This document shows positions 43,838 to 51,748 of a stretch of 64,000 nt of DNA, one piece after another (within the stretch, counting starts at the first letter, position 1; the number at the start of each line of letters is the position of its first letter). The position numbers were made by a program, and so were the translations under genes. The DNA is from Turneriella sp. GTDB lineage: Bacteria; Spirochaetota; Leptospiria; Turneriellales; Turneriellaceae. The notes beneath the pieces were generated by a model that worked only from the letters and a program-made list of their open reading frames with translations, ran no database searches and was not told the DNA's origin. The stretch covers positions 1 through 64,000 of the forward strand of contig JABARV010000023.1 of assembly GCA_019186965.1 (NCBI GenBank). The letters are read 5' to 3'.

Positions 43838-44947
43838 CTAATTTAAAATAACGCGGTCACGGCCAATTTTTTTTCCGTTGTACATACGCGAATCCGCCGC
43901 CGCAATAAGCTCTAACCCCGTTGAGGCATCGCGTGGGAAAAAAGCAATCCCTATTGTTGCAGATACCTTTATTTCATTATCGACGCCGTGTAAAACCGTT
44001 CTGAATTTTTCGAGCCTTTTTATAATTTTTTTAGGATCGACTTCTGGCATAATAACTGTAAATTCCTCGCCTCCGTAACGGGATACGAGATCCGAATCGC
44101 GAAAAAAAGTATCGAGTTGGTTTGCAACTTTGCGCAATATTTCGTCGCCCTTGTTATGGCCATAATTATCGTTGACTTGCTTGAAATGGTCAAGGTCAAG
44201 AAAAACAAGCGCAAAGGTCCTTTTATGCCTTTTGGACTCTGCAATTTTATATTCTAAAAATTCATCAAAAAAACGCCTGTTATGGAGCCCTGTAAGTTTG
44301 TCGTGCATCGAGGTTATCCAAAAATTGCGATTGCGGGCAACGATGGCGACAGTAAGTAACGTTATTAGTATAAGGAGGATAAACCGGCTAAATTGGGAGT
44401 CCCAACTAAACGAACCATATAAAGGGTCTACGATACCTACTGTAAGGTGCGAAGCAACAGTGGCAACAATTGCGTATTGGATAATTGCAGAAAATCCAAC
44501 AGCACGTGTGAGGTTGGGCTCTGCGCGTAGTGCAGTTGCAGCGATAACAACAATGTAAAGCGCAAATACCACCATGTTGTTGCTTGCGACAATGGGCTTA
44601 TTAGAAATTAAAAACCCAACTTCTGCAGAAGTCACCAAAATAACGTCTAAGTGTGCAGAAACCCATGAAATAGAACGGTGTGGAGTTTTTTTGCGGGCGC
44701 TTAAGAGGATTAAAGTAGCAAGAAAAAGGGCGAAAGCTGCTACAGTAACTCCAACCCAACTTTCAACTAGTTCAGGAGCGAAAACGACTGATTTTATAGG
44801 GATAAGCATTAGCGTGAGAACAAGAACAAACCGTATGCGTGCCATGAGTAGCTCGCCTTCTTGGTTTATGTCACCAATCATCGGATCGCTTACGATAAAA
44901 AGCTCGCGGACCGCATTGATGAGGGATTTGTAAAAATTTCGCTTCAT
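43838..44947 (-). CDS. Membrane diguanylate cyclase
   Basis: A 369-residue protein with about six transmembrane segments (residues 30-195) and a C-terminal GGDEF domain: LTGLHNRRFFDEFLEY, FLDLDHFKQVNDNYGHNKGD, and the active site RYGGEEFTVIMPE. It should synthesise cyclic di-GMP from two GTP. No I-site (RxxD) is evident just upstream of GGEEF beyond RDSD, which could serve (FFRDSDLVSRYGGEEF). The ATG at 44947 is chosen; an upstream TTG at 44989 is open but neither start has a clear ribosome binding site. The membrane part resembles a 7TM/MASE-like sensor of unknown signal. Confidence 0.88.
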   Translation of the reverse strand: MKRNFYKSLINAVRELFIVSDPMIGDINQEGELLMARIRFVLVLTLMLIPIKSVVFAPELVESWVGVTVAAFALFLATLILLSARKKTPHRSISWVSAHLDVILVTSAEVGFLISNKPIVASNNMVVFALYIVVIAATALRAEPNLTRAVGFSAIIQYAIVATVASHLTVGIVDPLYGSFSWDSQFSRFILLILITLLTVAIVARNRNFWITSMHDKLTGLHNRRFFDEFLEYKIAESKRHKRTFALVFLDLDHFKQVNDNYGHNKGDEILRKVANQLDTFFRDSDLVSRYGGEEFTVIMPEVDPKKIIKRLEKFRTVLHGVDNEIKVSATIGIAFFPRDASTGLELIAAADSRMYNGKKIGRDRVILN

Positions 44948-45072
44948 TTGTTTACTGTGTAAATTTATGGACTTTACTTTCTTTGTCAATTGGATTCGTG
45001 GGTGGATAGGCCCTAAACGGGCTGTGCGCCGTATCTTTAGTTTTAATTATTCCCGCAACGGGATAAAGCAGT

Positions 45073-47955
45073 ATGAGTAAAGAAAAAGAAAAAAATCCGT
45101 GGGAGCATACTATATGCCTTCCACAAACCGTATACCCAATGCGTGCAGACCTTGCGAAGCGGGAAAATGAAATTTTATCGCTTTGGGAAAAAGAAGATTT
45201 ATTTCGTTCAATTAACGCGAAGCGGCACAGTGAAGGCGCTCCAACTTTTTTACTCCACGACGGACCTCCTTATGCAAACGGTGAATTCCATTTAGGGCAT
45301 GCACTTAACAAAATACTCAAAGATATTTTAAATAAATACCACCTGTTACGCGGGTACAGGGTTCCGTATGTGCCGGGCTGGGATTGCCATGGGCTTCCGA
45401 TTGAGTTGGCTGCGTTAAAGCAGCTTTCGAAAAAAAAGGATGGTTCAGATAGGGATCCCCTACGTATTCGGCAGGCATGCCGCGAATACGCGGCGGAGTA
45501 CATCAAAATCCAGGCGGCAGACCAAACCCGCTTTGGGGTGTGGTGGCAAAATCCATGGAGGGATACAGGTTCGCAGGCGCATGGAGGCGCAGAAGCGAAC
45601 CAAAATCCATGGAGGGATACAGGTTCGCAGGCGCATGGAGGCGCAGAAGCGAACCAAAATCCATGGAGGGATACAGGTTTGCTACAGGAGGGACATTTTG
45701 AGTCAAAAGACTACTACGCAACGATGAGCCCACACTACGAGGCGTCCATCCTTAAGGCGTTTAGGGATTTATATCTTAAAGGCCTTATTTACAAAGGAAA
45801 AAAACCTGTGTATTGGGACATTACTACACAGTCTGCGCATGCCGAAGCTGAAATTGAATACGCGGAACATGAGTCGCCTTCGATTTATGTAAAATTTCCC
45901 GTTGTGGGTAAAGACGCGCTTAGCGTAGTTATTTGGACGACAACGCCGTGGACGCTACCAGCCAACTTGGCGGTGTGTTTTAACGAAAAATTTGAATATA
46001 CCGTTGCGAAAACCAATGCGGGAAATTTAATTGTTGCTAAAGAATTGCTTCCGCAAATTGCAGAACTTGCAGGTTTAGAAGTTATTGGGAGAGAGCCTTT
46101 GACTATAGATGCTTTGCGTAACTTGCATGTAAGGCATCCATTTTTGGAACGCGATTCAAAAGTTGTTTTTGGCGACCATGTTACTCTTGATGCGGGCACA
46201 GGTATTGTGCATACTGCACCCGGGCACGGCCAGGATGACTACAACGTGGGGCAGAAATATAATTTAGGAGTTTTATCTCCTGTGGACAACCGTGGCAAGT
46301 ACACAAACGAATTTGCGGAGATGGAAGGTAAGTCTGTTTTTGAAGCAAATCCGCTTATTATCGAAAAAATGCGCGAGAACGGCTCTCTTCTTTACGCGAC
46401 CTCCTTTAAGCACCAGTACCCGCATTCGTGGCGTTCGCACAAGCCGCTTATTATGCGTGCGACACCGCAATGGTTTATGCGTATAGACCCCATACGTGAA
46501 AAAGCGTTGGAAGAAATTAAAAAAGTAAAATGGATTCCCGATTGGGGGGAGAGCCGTTTTACTGCTGCGGTAAAAACGCGTCCCGATTGGTGTCTTTCGC
46601 GGCAGCGGTACTGGGGAGTACCAATTCCAGCGTTCCAGTGCAAAGGGTGTGGTCATGTGCATCTGGATGAAGCGTCTTTAAACCACGTTATTGAATTTGT
46701 CGAGAAAGAGGGCGTCGAGGTTTGGTACGAAAAATCGGCGGATGAACTTTTGCCACAAAATACAAAATGTAGCGAATGTGGTTCAGCCGAGTTTACTAAA
46801 GAGAGCGACATTTTAGATGTTTGGTTTGATAGCGGCGTAAGCTGGTACGCAGTTTTAAAGCAAAATCCCGAACTCGGTTATCCTGCGGATGTATACCTCG
46901 AAGGTTCTGACCAGCATAGGGGTTGGTTTCAATCGTCGCTTTGGCCAGCACTCGCGCTTACTGGAGAGGCGCCTTTTAAAAAAGTAATCACCCACGGGTA
47001 TATTTTAGACGCTGTGGGTCGTGCGATGTCTAAAAGTTTGGGAAACGGTATGAGCCCGCGTACGGACATTATCGATAAATTTGGCGCAGATATTTTGCGG
47101 CTTTGGGTGTCGAGTGAAGACTACCGCACAGATAACAAAATTGGGCAAGAGATGATTGGGCACCTAACCGATGCGTACCGAAAAATTCGCAATACGCTAC
47201 GCTATCTTTTAGGGAATACGCAAGATGGTAGCGCAGCCTCTCCACTTTTAGATACTGCAATTACGCAAAAGCTCGACAAGTGGGTTTTAGCAGAAGCGTT
47301 TGAACTTACTAAACAAGTGACCGACGCGTACGATAAAGGTGAGTTCCATTTGGTGTACCAACGGGTATTGCAATTTTGTACGGTAACTCTTTCTAATTTA
47401 TACCTTGATATGGTGCGTGATTCTCTCTATTGCGACGCTTCGCCTTCGGGGCAAAAAGATTCTAAAAATGCGCTTGTAATAGACGCCCTTAAGAGGCGGA
47501 ATTCTACCTTGCGTACATTACAAATTTTGGTCGAAACGCTCACGACGCTTCTTGCGCCCATTTTAAGTTTCACAGCTGAAGAAACGCAACGTGCGTTTAA
47601 TAAAGGAAAAAGTGTCTTTGAAAACCCTTGGCCAAACCTATCGCGTTTTGAAAATAAAGCGCTCTTAGATGAGTTTGAAGTACTCAAGAAAATAAGAGAC
47701 GAAGTAAATATGGCAATTGAGCCCATGCGCAAAGCAGGTGGAATTGGTTCGAACGTCGAAGTTGAGGTGGAATTACCACAAAATGCAGATGCAGAAACCC
47801 TTGTACGCTTTCTCGGGGTGTCGAGTGTGAAGACAGGGACACAAACTCTTAAGGTAAGGAAATCCGACAAACCTAAATGCCCGCGATGCTGGCTCCACCG
47901 AGACTTGAAGGAATCTTCTTTATGCGAAAGGTGCGACGCAGTTGCCTTTAAATAA
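45073..47955 (+). CDS. ileS: Isoleucyl-tRNA synthetase with a repeat-derived insertion
   Basis: A 960-residue class I synthetase. HIGH is HLGH in PYANGEFHLGHALNK, KMSKS is MSKS in AMSKSLGNGM; the CP1 editing region (VIWTTTPWTLPANLAV) and the C-terminal zinc knuckle (CPRCWLHRDLKESSLCERC) are intact. Residues 159-203 are an insertion of two identical 18-residue units plus a partial one, beginning NPWRDTGSQAHGGAEA, between RFGVWWQ and DYYATMSPHYEA. In other IleS proteins those two segments are joined by a short loop, so the insertion appears to be an add-on tolerated before CP1. Because IleS is normally essential, the repeat-bearing protein is probably functional. Confidence 0.95.
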   Translation: MSKEKEKNPWEHTICLPQTVYPMRADLAKRENEILSLWEKEDLFRSINAKRHSEGAPTFLLHDGPPYANGEFHLGHALNKILKDILNKYHLLRGYRVPYVPGWDCHGLPIELAALKQLSKKKDGSDRDPLRIRQACREYAAEYIKIQAADQTRFGVWWQNPWRDTGSQAHGGAEANQNPWRDTGSQAHGGAEANQNPWRDTGLLQEGHFESKDYYATMSPHYEASILKAFRDLYLKGLIYKGKKPVYWDITTQSAHAEAEIEYAEHESPSIYVKFPVVGKDALSVVIWTTTPWTLPANLAVCFNEKFEYTVAKTNAGNLIVAKELLPQIAELAGLEVIGREPLTIDALRNLHVRHPFLERDSKVVFGDHVTLDAGTGIVHTAPGHGQDDYNVGQKYNLGVLSPVDNRGKYTNEFAEMEGKSVFEANPLIIEKMRENGSLLYATSFKHQYPHSWRSHKPLIMRATPQWFMRIDPIREKALEEIKKVKWIPDWGESRFTAAVKTRPDWCLSRQRYWGVPIPAFQCKGCGHVHLDEASLNHVIEFVEKEGVEVWYEKSADELLPQNTKCSECGSAEFTKESDILDVWFDSGVSWYAVLKQNPELGYPADVYLEGSDQHRGWFQSSLWPALALTGEAPFKKVITHGYILDAVGRAMSKSLGNGMSPRTDIIDKFGADILRLWVSSEDYRTDNKIGQEMIGHLTDAYRKIRNTLRYLLGNTQDGSAASPLLDTAITQKLDKWVLAEAFELTKQVTDAYDKGEFHLVYQRVLQFCTVTLSNLYLDMVRDSLYCDASPSGQKDSKNALVIDALKRRNSTLRTLQILVETLTTLLAPILSFTAEETQRAFNKGKSVFENPWPNLSRFENKALLDEFEVLKKIRDEVNMAIEPMRKAGGIGSNVEVEVELPQNADAETLVRFLGVSSVKTGTQTLKVRKSDKPKCPRCWLHRDLKESSLCERCDAVAFK
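45547..45679 (+). repeat. Triple in-frame 54-bp palindromic repeat inside ileS
   Basis: Units start at 45547, 45601 and 45655. The first two are identical over 54 bp; the third is cut after about 25 bp. Each unit contains a perfect 7-bp inverted repeat, GGTTCGC...GCGAACC, with 20 bp between the arms, plus the palindrome CCATGG. Units are 57% GC (31 of 54 by hand count). The period, 54, keeps the frame. The design (two identical units plus a truncated third, internal inverted repeat, in-frame, conserved gene) is the same as at 1513-1669 although the sequences differ. Confidence 0.9.
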
Positions 47956-47995
47956 TAGCGTTTGACGCGGCGTTTTTTTGTTTGGGGGTTGTAGT

Positions 47996-48301
47996 ATGCC
48001 AACGTACGATTATAAGTGTGCCGAGTGCGGCAATGTCTTTGAAAAATTCCACGGCATGAGCGAAATACCAGTGGTCGAGTGTCCCAATTGTGCATCAAAA
48101 AACACGGCACGGCAGGTGAGTTTAGGTGCAGGTATCGTTTTTAAAGGGTCGGGGTTTTATGTAAACGACTATAAAAAAGGTGGCGAAAGCGCAACAAAAA
48201 GTGGCGCTCCAGCAAAAACCGAGACGCCCGCCGCGCAAAAAACAGAAACGGCTTCTGCACCTTCGCATGCGTGTGGGCCAAGCTGTTCCCACGGCTCGTA
48301 A
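47996..48301 (+). CDS. FmdB-family zinc-ribbon protein
   Basis: A 101-residue protein starting MPTYDYKCAECG, the standard FmdB/regulatory zinc-ribbon N-terminus, with a second CPNC pair at about 32-35. The second half is an Ala/Lys/Thr-rich linker ending in a Cys/His-rich HACGPSCSHGS tail that could bind metal. The family is often called putative regulatory protein; its function is not established. The ATG at 47996 is chosen because the family begins there. It lies 40 nt after ileS. Confidence 0.87.
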   Translation: MPTYDYKCAECGNVFEKFHGMSEIPVVECPNCASKNTARQVSLGAGIVFKGSGFYVNDYKKGGESATKSGAPAKTETPAAQKTETASAPSHACGPSCSHGS

Positions 48302-48376
48302 CCTAAAAAGTTTATAGACTCTTGTTGACAGTCTCGCCGCAATTAACAAGCATCCCAAAAAATTAGAAGAGGCGAT

Positions 48377-49270
48377 ATGGCAGATACAGAAGTAGAAAAA
48401 GAAGCTGGGGGATTTGTGCGCCCAACGGTTGAGGTAAACACGTACCGCAAGGCAAATCCGCTTACAGCAAAAATAATAGAGCACCGCATTCTCTATCGTG
48501 AAAGTGACGAAAACGACGTGCGGCACATTGTTTTGGATGCGAAAGCGATGAACTATTTCGACGGGCAAAGTGTGGGAGTTCTTCCCCCGGGAGAAAATGA
48601 TAAGGGAAAGCCGCACGCTGTTCGCCTTTATTCCATAGCCTCGCTTGCTTCGCGTGCACCGGGTTCCGAAAATTTATGCCTTATCGTAAAGCGTTACGTT
48701 GAAAAAAATCCTGAAACGGGAGAGCTTTTCCGTGGGGTTGCGTCAAACTATTTATGCGATTTAAAAGTAGGCGACGAAGTTGTACTTACAGGGCCGGCTG
48801 GACGCAAGTTTGTTCTTCCTGTCGCTCATGACATCCACCGTCCCTATATTTTTATTGCGACGGGAACAGGGATTGCGCCTTTTCGTGGTTTTTTGCAAAG
48901 GCTCTATAAGCATACGCCACAATTTAATTCTCCTGTGTATTTACTTTTTGGCGTTAAAACAACGCCAGAGCTTTACTACCACGATGAATTTAGCGAATAC
49001 AAAAATGAAAACTTCCACTATCTTAAAGCGTTAAGCCGTGAAATGAAAAATGCGCAAGGTGGGCGCTACTATGTAAACGATCTTTTGCGCGAGAACGAAA
49101 AAGAACTTTGGCCTATAATTAGCGATGAGCGAACAATCATCTATATGTGCGGTCTCAAAGGCATGGAAGAAGGGGTCGCAAAAGCTATTAACGAGATGGC
49201 TTTAAAGCACGGCAAAGGCGAAAATTATTACAGTACACTCTCGCACCGTATGGAAGACGAGGTGTATTAG
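48377..49270 (+). CDS. fpr: Ferredoxin-NADP+ reductase, Leptospira/plastid type
   Basis: A 297-residue FAD enzyme moving electrons between NADPH and ferredoxin or flavodoxin. The FAD-binding motif is RLYSIAS, the second FAD motif GVASNYLCDL, and the NADP motif ATGTGIAPFRGFL; the C-terminus ends in an aromatic residue (EVY) as in plastid-class enzymes. The N-terminal NTYRKANPLTAKI and QSVGVLPPGEN closely resemble the known Leptospira FNR, one of the main reasons for the taxonomic call. A ribosome binding site (AGAGG) precedes the ATG. The gap contains TTGACA at 48325-48330, without a matching -10. Confidence 0.9.
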   Translation: MADTEVEKEAGGFVRPTVEVNTYRKANPLTAKIIEHRILYRESDENDVRHIVLDAKAMNYFDGQSVGVLPPGENDKGKPHAVRLYSIASLASRAPGSENLCLIVKRYVEKNPETGELFRGVASNYLCDLKVGDEVVLTGPAGRKFVLPVAHDIHRPYIFIATGTGIAPFRGFLQRLYKHTPQFNSPVYLLFGVKTTPELYYHDEFSEYKNENFHYLKALSREMKNAQGGRYYVNDLLRENEKELWPIISDERTIIYMCGLKGMEEGVAKAINEMALKHGKGENYYSTLSHRMEDEVY

Positions 49271-49272
49271 CA

Positions 49273-50205
49273 ATGGACAAAAATTTTAGGCGGATTTACT
49301 CTGCGCTATTTTTTCTTTTTGTGCTGCATTTTGTATTCGCGTGCTCGATTAAAAAAATAGTTGTGCGGCAAGCCGCCGATTTTTTTACCGAAAGCCGTAA
49401 AGTCTTTGAACAAGAGACAGACTTAGAACTTGCTGAAACGGCAATCGCATCAAACCTTAAACTCCTTGAAGCGATGCAGGTACACGATCCAGAGAACGAG
49501 GAACTTAATTTGCTTATCGCCGAAATTTACTCTGTCTATACCCTTTCTTTTGTCGAAGATAAAGCCGATGCTGCCGATGCGTTAGGCCACGCAGAGGATG
49601 CGGCTAAAGAAAGGCAACGCGCTAAAGTTTTTTACTTGCGTGCGCGTGACGCAGCAGGCCGCGTACTTTTACCTAAACTTGATGTAGAAAGCCTTTCGTT
49701 TCTTACAGAAGAGGGATTGAAAGATAAACTTTCTAAAATGGATAAAGAAGATATTGCTCCGCTTTTTTGGTATGCATTTGCGTGGGGTTCTGCAATCAAT
49801 ATTGACCGCGAAGATACCGAAGCTCTTTCCAATTTACCCAAAGTCGAAATGATAATGGCGCAGGTAAAAAGCTGGGACGAGTCGTTTTATTTTGCGGGGG
49901 CGTGGCTATTTGAAGGCGTTTATTATGGCGCTCGTTCCGAAATGATGGGAGGAGATCCAAAACGCGCAAAAGAAGCATTTGAAAAAAACTTGTCGTTGAC
50001 GCAAGGCAAGCTGCTTATGACGCATTACTTCTATGCACGCACGTATTGTGTATTCGCACAGGACAAGGCATGCTTTGACGCGCACATAGCAAAAGTTTTG
50101 GATGCCTCTCTTGATATTTTTCCCGAACAAAAATTAGCGAATACTTTGGCAAAGAAGAAAGCGCTACGATTAAAAAGCCAGCGTGCAAGTTTTTTTGTAG
50201 AATAG
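49273..50205 (+). CDS. TatT-like lipoprotein (TRAP transporter-associated helical family)
   Basis: A 310-residue exported protein. The signal ends VLHFVFAC, a lipobox, and the mature part is all-helical with TPR-like hairpins (AETAIASNLKLLEAM, ENEELNLLIAEIYSVYTLSF, GDPKRAKEAFEKNLSL, HYFYARTYCVFAQ). This matches the family of Treponema TatT (Tp0956), which partners with TRAP-type transport proteins. No TRAP membrane subunits are encoded in this window. It starts 2 nt after the FNR stop and ends 4 nt before the next gene, so it lies in the same operon. Confidence 0.72.
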   Translation: MDKNFRRIYSALFFLFVLHFVFACSIKKIVVRQAADFFTESRKVFEQETDLELAETAIASNLKLLEAMQVHDPENEELNLLIAEIYSVYTLSFVEDKADAADALGHAEDAAKERQRAKVFYLRARDAAGRVLLPKLDVESLSFLTEEGLKDKLSKMDKEDIAPLFWYAFAWGSAINIDREDTEALSNLPKVEMIMAQVKSWDESFYFAGAWLFEGVYYGARSEMMGGDPKRAKEAFEKNLSLTQGKLLMTHYFYARTYCVFAQDKACFDAHIAKVLDASLDIFPEQKLANTLAKKKALRLKSQRASFFVE

Positions 50206-50209
50206 ACAC

Positions 50210-51235
50210 GTGAAAGCAATTCCGTTTAAAAAGGCAAGTGGTCCAGAAAACTTAACAATCGAAGAGTGGGTTGAACCACGAATAGAACCGCACCAAATAC
50301 TTATACAAGTGCGTGCATTTGGCGTCAATTTTGCCGACATCTTCGCACGTAAAGGGGAGTACGGCGACGCCCCACGCTTTCCGTTTGTGCCTGGATACGA
50401 AGTCTCGGGTGTTGTAAGTAAAGTGGGGGATAAGGTTACAAAATTTCGTGTAGGCGATGAGGTTATTGCCCTTACGCGTTTTGGCGGGTACGCAGAGTAT
50501 GCCGTCGCCGATGCACGCGCAACTGTAATTAAACCAGAAAGTTTAAGTTTTGTCGACGGCGCTTCGATTCCTGTAAATTTTTTAACTGCATACCACGCCC
50601 TTTTTGAAACGGGTACATTTGTAAAAGATGCCAAGGTATTAATCCACGCAGGTGCAGGGGGAGTTGGGCTTGCGGCGATACAACTGGCAAAAGAACGCGG
50701 CGCTGTTGTTTTTGCAACCGCAGGCTCTGAAAGTAAACTAAACCTCTTGCGCGAATATGCAGTGGACTATCCGATTAACTACCGCACGCACGATTACGAG
50801 CAAGAAATTTTAAGCCTTACGCGTGGCGAAAAACTCGATATTGTTCTCGACTCGGTGGGGGGCTCGTATTTTAAGAAAGACCTTAACCTCTTGCGTTCGC
50901 ATGGCCGCGTAGTCGCGTACGGAGCCTCTGCTTTTACCGACCGCAGTATTTTTCGCTTACCCACGATACTGCCGCAGCTTTTTAGTATGCTTACGCTTTC
51001 GATGGTTGATTTAATGTCGCAAAGCCATGGTTTTTATGGAGTCAATATGCTGCGCGTTGCCGAAGAAAATCCAGCTTTACTGCAAAGTGAATTTGTTAAA
51101 GTAATGGAGCTTTTTGCAGCAAAAAAAATACAGAGCGTTGTGTCGCAGCAACTGTCGTGGCGCAAAATAAAAGATGCGCACGAAGCGCTTGAGGGAAGGC
51201 AAAGTACGGGAAAAATTGTCATGGTTGTAGATTGA
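50210..51235 (+). CDS. Quinone oxidoreductase-like MDR protein
   Basis: A 341-residue medium-chain dehydrogenase/reductase without structural zinc. The catalytic-domain start (MKAIPFKKASGPENL, GVNFADIFARKGEYG) and the Rossmann motif HAGAGGVGLAAIQLA are those of zeta-crystallin/VAT-1-like NADPH:quinone oxidoreductases. The substrate is probably a quinone or an enal. The start is GTG at 50210, 4 nt after the TatT-like gene. It ends 51 nt before the next gene's ATG. Confidence 0.87.
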   Translation: MKAIPFKKASGPENLTIEEWVEPRIEPHQILIQVRAFGVNFADIFARKGEYGDAPRFPFVPGYEVSGVVSKVGDKVTKFRVGDEVIALTRFGGYAEYAVADARATVIKPESLSFVDGASIPVNFLTAYHALFETGTFVKDAKVLIHAGAGGVGLAAIQLAKERGAVVFATAGSESKLNLLREYAVDYPINYRTHDYEQEILSLTRGEKLDIVLDSVGGSYFKKDLNLLRSHGRVVAYGASAFTDRSIFRLPTILPQLFSMLTLSMVDLMSQSHGFYGVNMLRVAEENPALLQSEFVKVMELFAAKKIQSVVSQQLSWRKIKDAHEALEGRQSTGKIVMVVD

Positions 51236-51286
51236 AATTTATTGTTAACTGCTTTATCGTATGAATTTAAGTTGGAGTTATGTCGC

Positions 51287-51742
51287 ATGAGGTTTTTTGT
51301 TATTTTTCTGTTTTTAGGAACACCGCTTCTTTCGGCGTCGATTTACGCAGAAGAAGTCTATTTAACTTGTACCGTTACGCAAATTACCGCATCAGAAAAA
51401 ACGGGAAAAACAGATGCGAAGCTTAAAAAGATAATACCATTTATAAAAAAAGACGAATCGTTTAACGCATACCAGAGTTTTCGTTCTAAAAAAACAAAAA
51501 CACTCAGCGCGACAAAAAAGAAAAAAGCGTCTATTAAGCTCATAAATGGAAAAAAGTTTTCGTTAAAACCTGTATCTGTGGTGCGTGCGCATAGGCAAAA
51601 CACAGTGACGCTCGATGTTTCTCTCGATGGTAACTCTGAAAACAAAAGCTTTATCGACAGAAAGTATTTATTGATGAAAGCGGGAGATATCCCTAAAGGT
51701 GGTACGCTAATTCTTGCGGTTACTTGCCCTGTTTTTCCATAG
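51287..51742 (+). CDS. Small exported protein of unknown function
   Basis: A 151-residue protein with a signal peptide (RFFVIFLFLGTPLLSASIYA). The mature part is Lys-rich (KTKTLSATKKKKASIKLING), beta-rich and ends with a paired Cys (VYLTC near the start, LAVTC at the end), which could form a disulphide between the first and last strands. A GGAG lies 10 nt before the ATG at 51287. The coding end overlaps the palindrome at the guaA start; its stop (TAG, 51740-51742) lies inside CCATAGCTATGG. Confidence 0.6.
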   Translation: MRFFVIFLFLGTPLLSASIYAEEVYLTCTVTQITASEKTGKTDAKLKKIIPFIKKDESFNAYQSFRSKKTKTLSATKKKKASIKLINGKKFSLKPVSVVRAHRQNTVTLDVSLDGNSENKSFIDRKYLLMKAGDIPKGGTLILAVTCPVFP

Positions 51743-51748
51743 CTATGG
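51737..51748. repeat. CCATAGCTATGG palindrome joining a stop and the guaA start
   Basis: The 12-bp palindrome holds the TAG stop of the upstream exported-protein gene (51740-51742) and the ATG of guaA (51745-51747). Flanking T- and A-runs extend it to a longer imperfect palindrome. It is the third perfect copy of this 12-mer in the window. Confidence 0.7.

Noticed and set aside
47427-48110. 227-codon minus-strand frame opposite the end of ileS and the start of the FmdB gene
   Set aside because: Antisense to two well-supported genes, no recognisable motif.
48325-48353. Promoter before the FNR gene (TTGACA)
   Set aside because: The -35 is perfect but no acceptable -10 lies 16-18 bp downstream; inverted CTTGTT...AACAAG around it is too short to call an operator.
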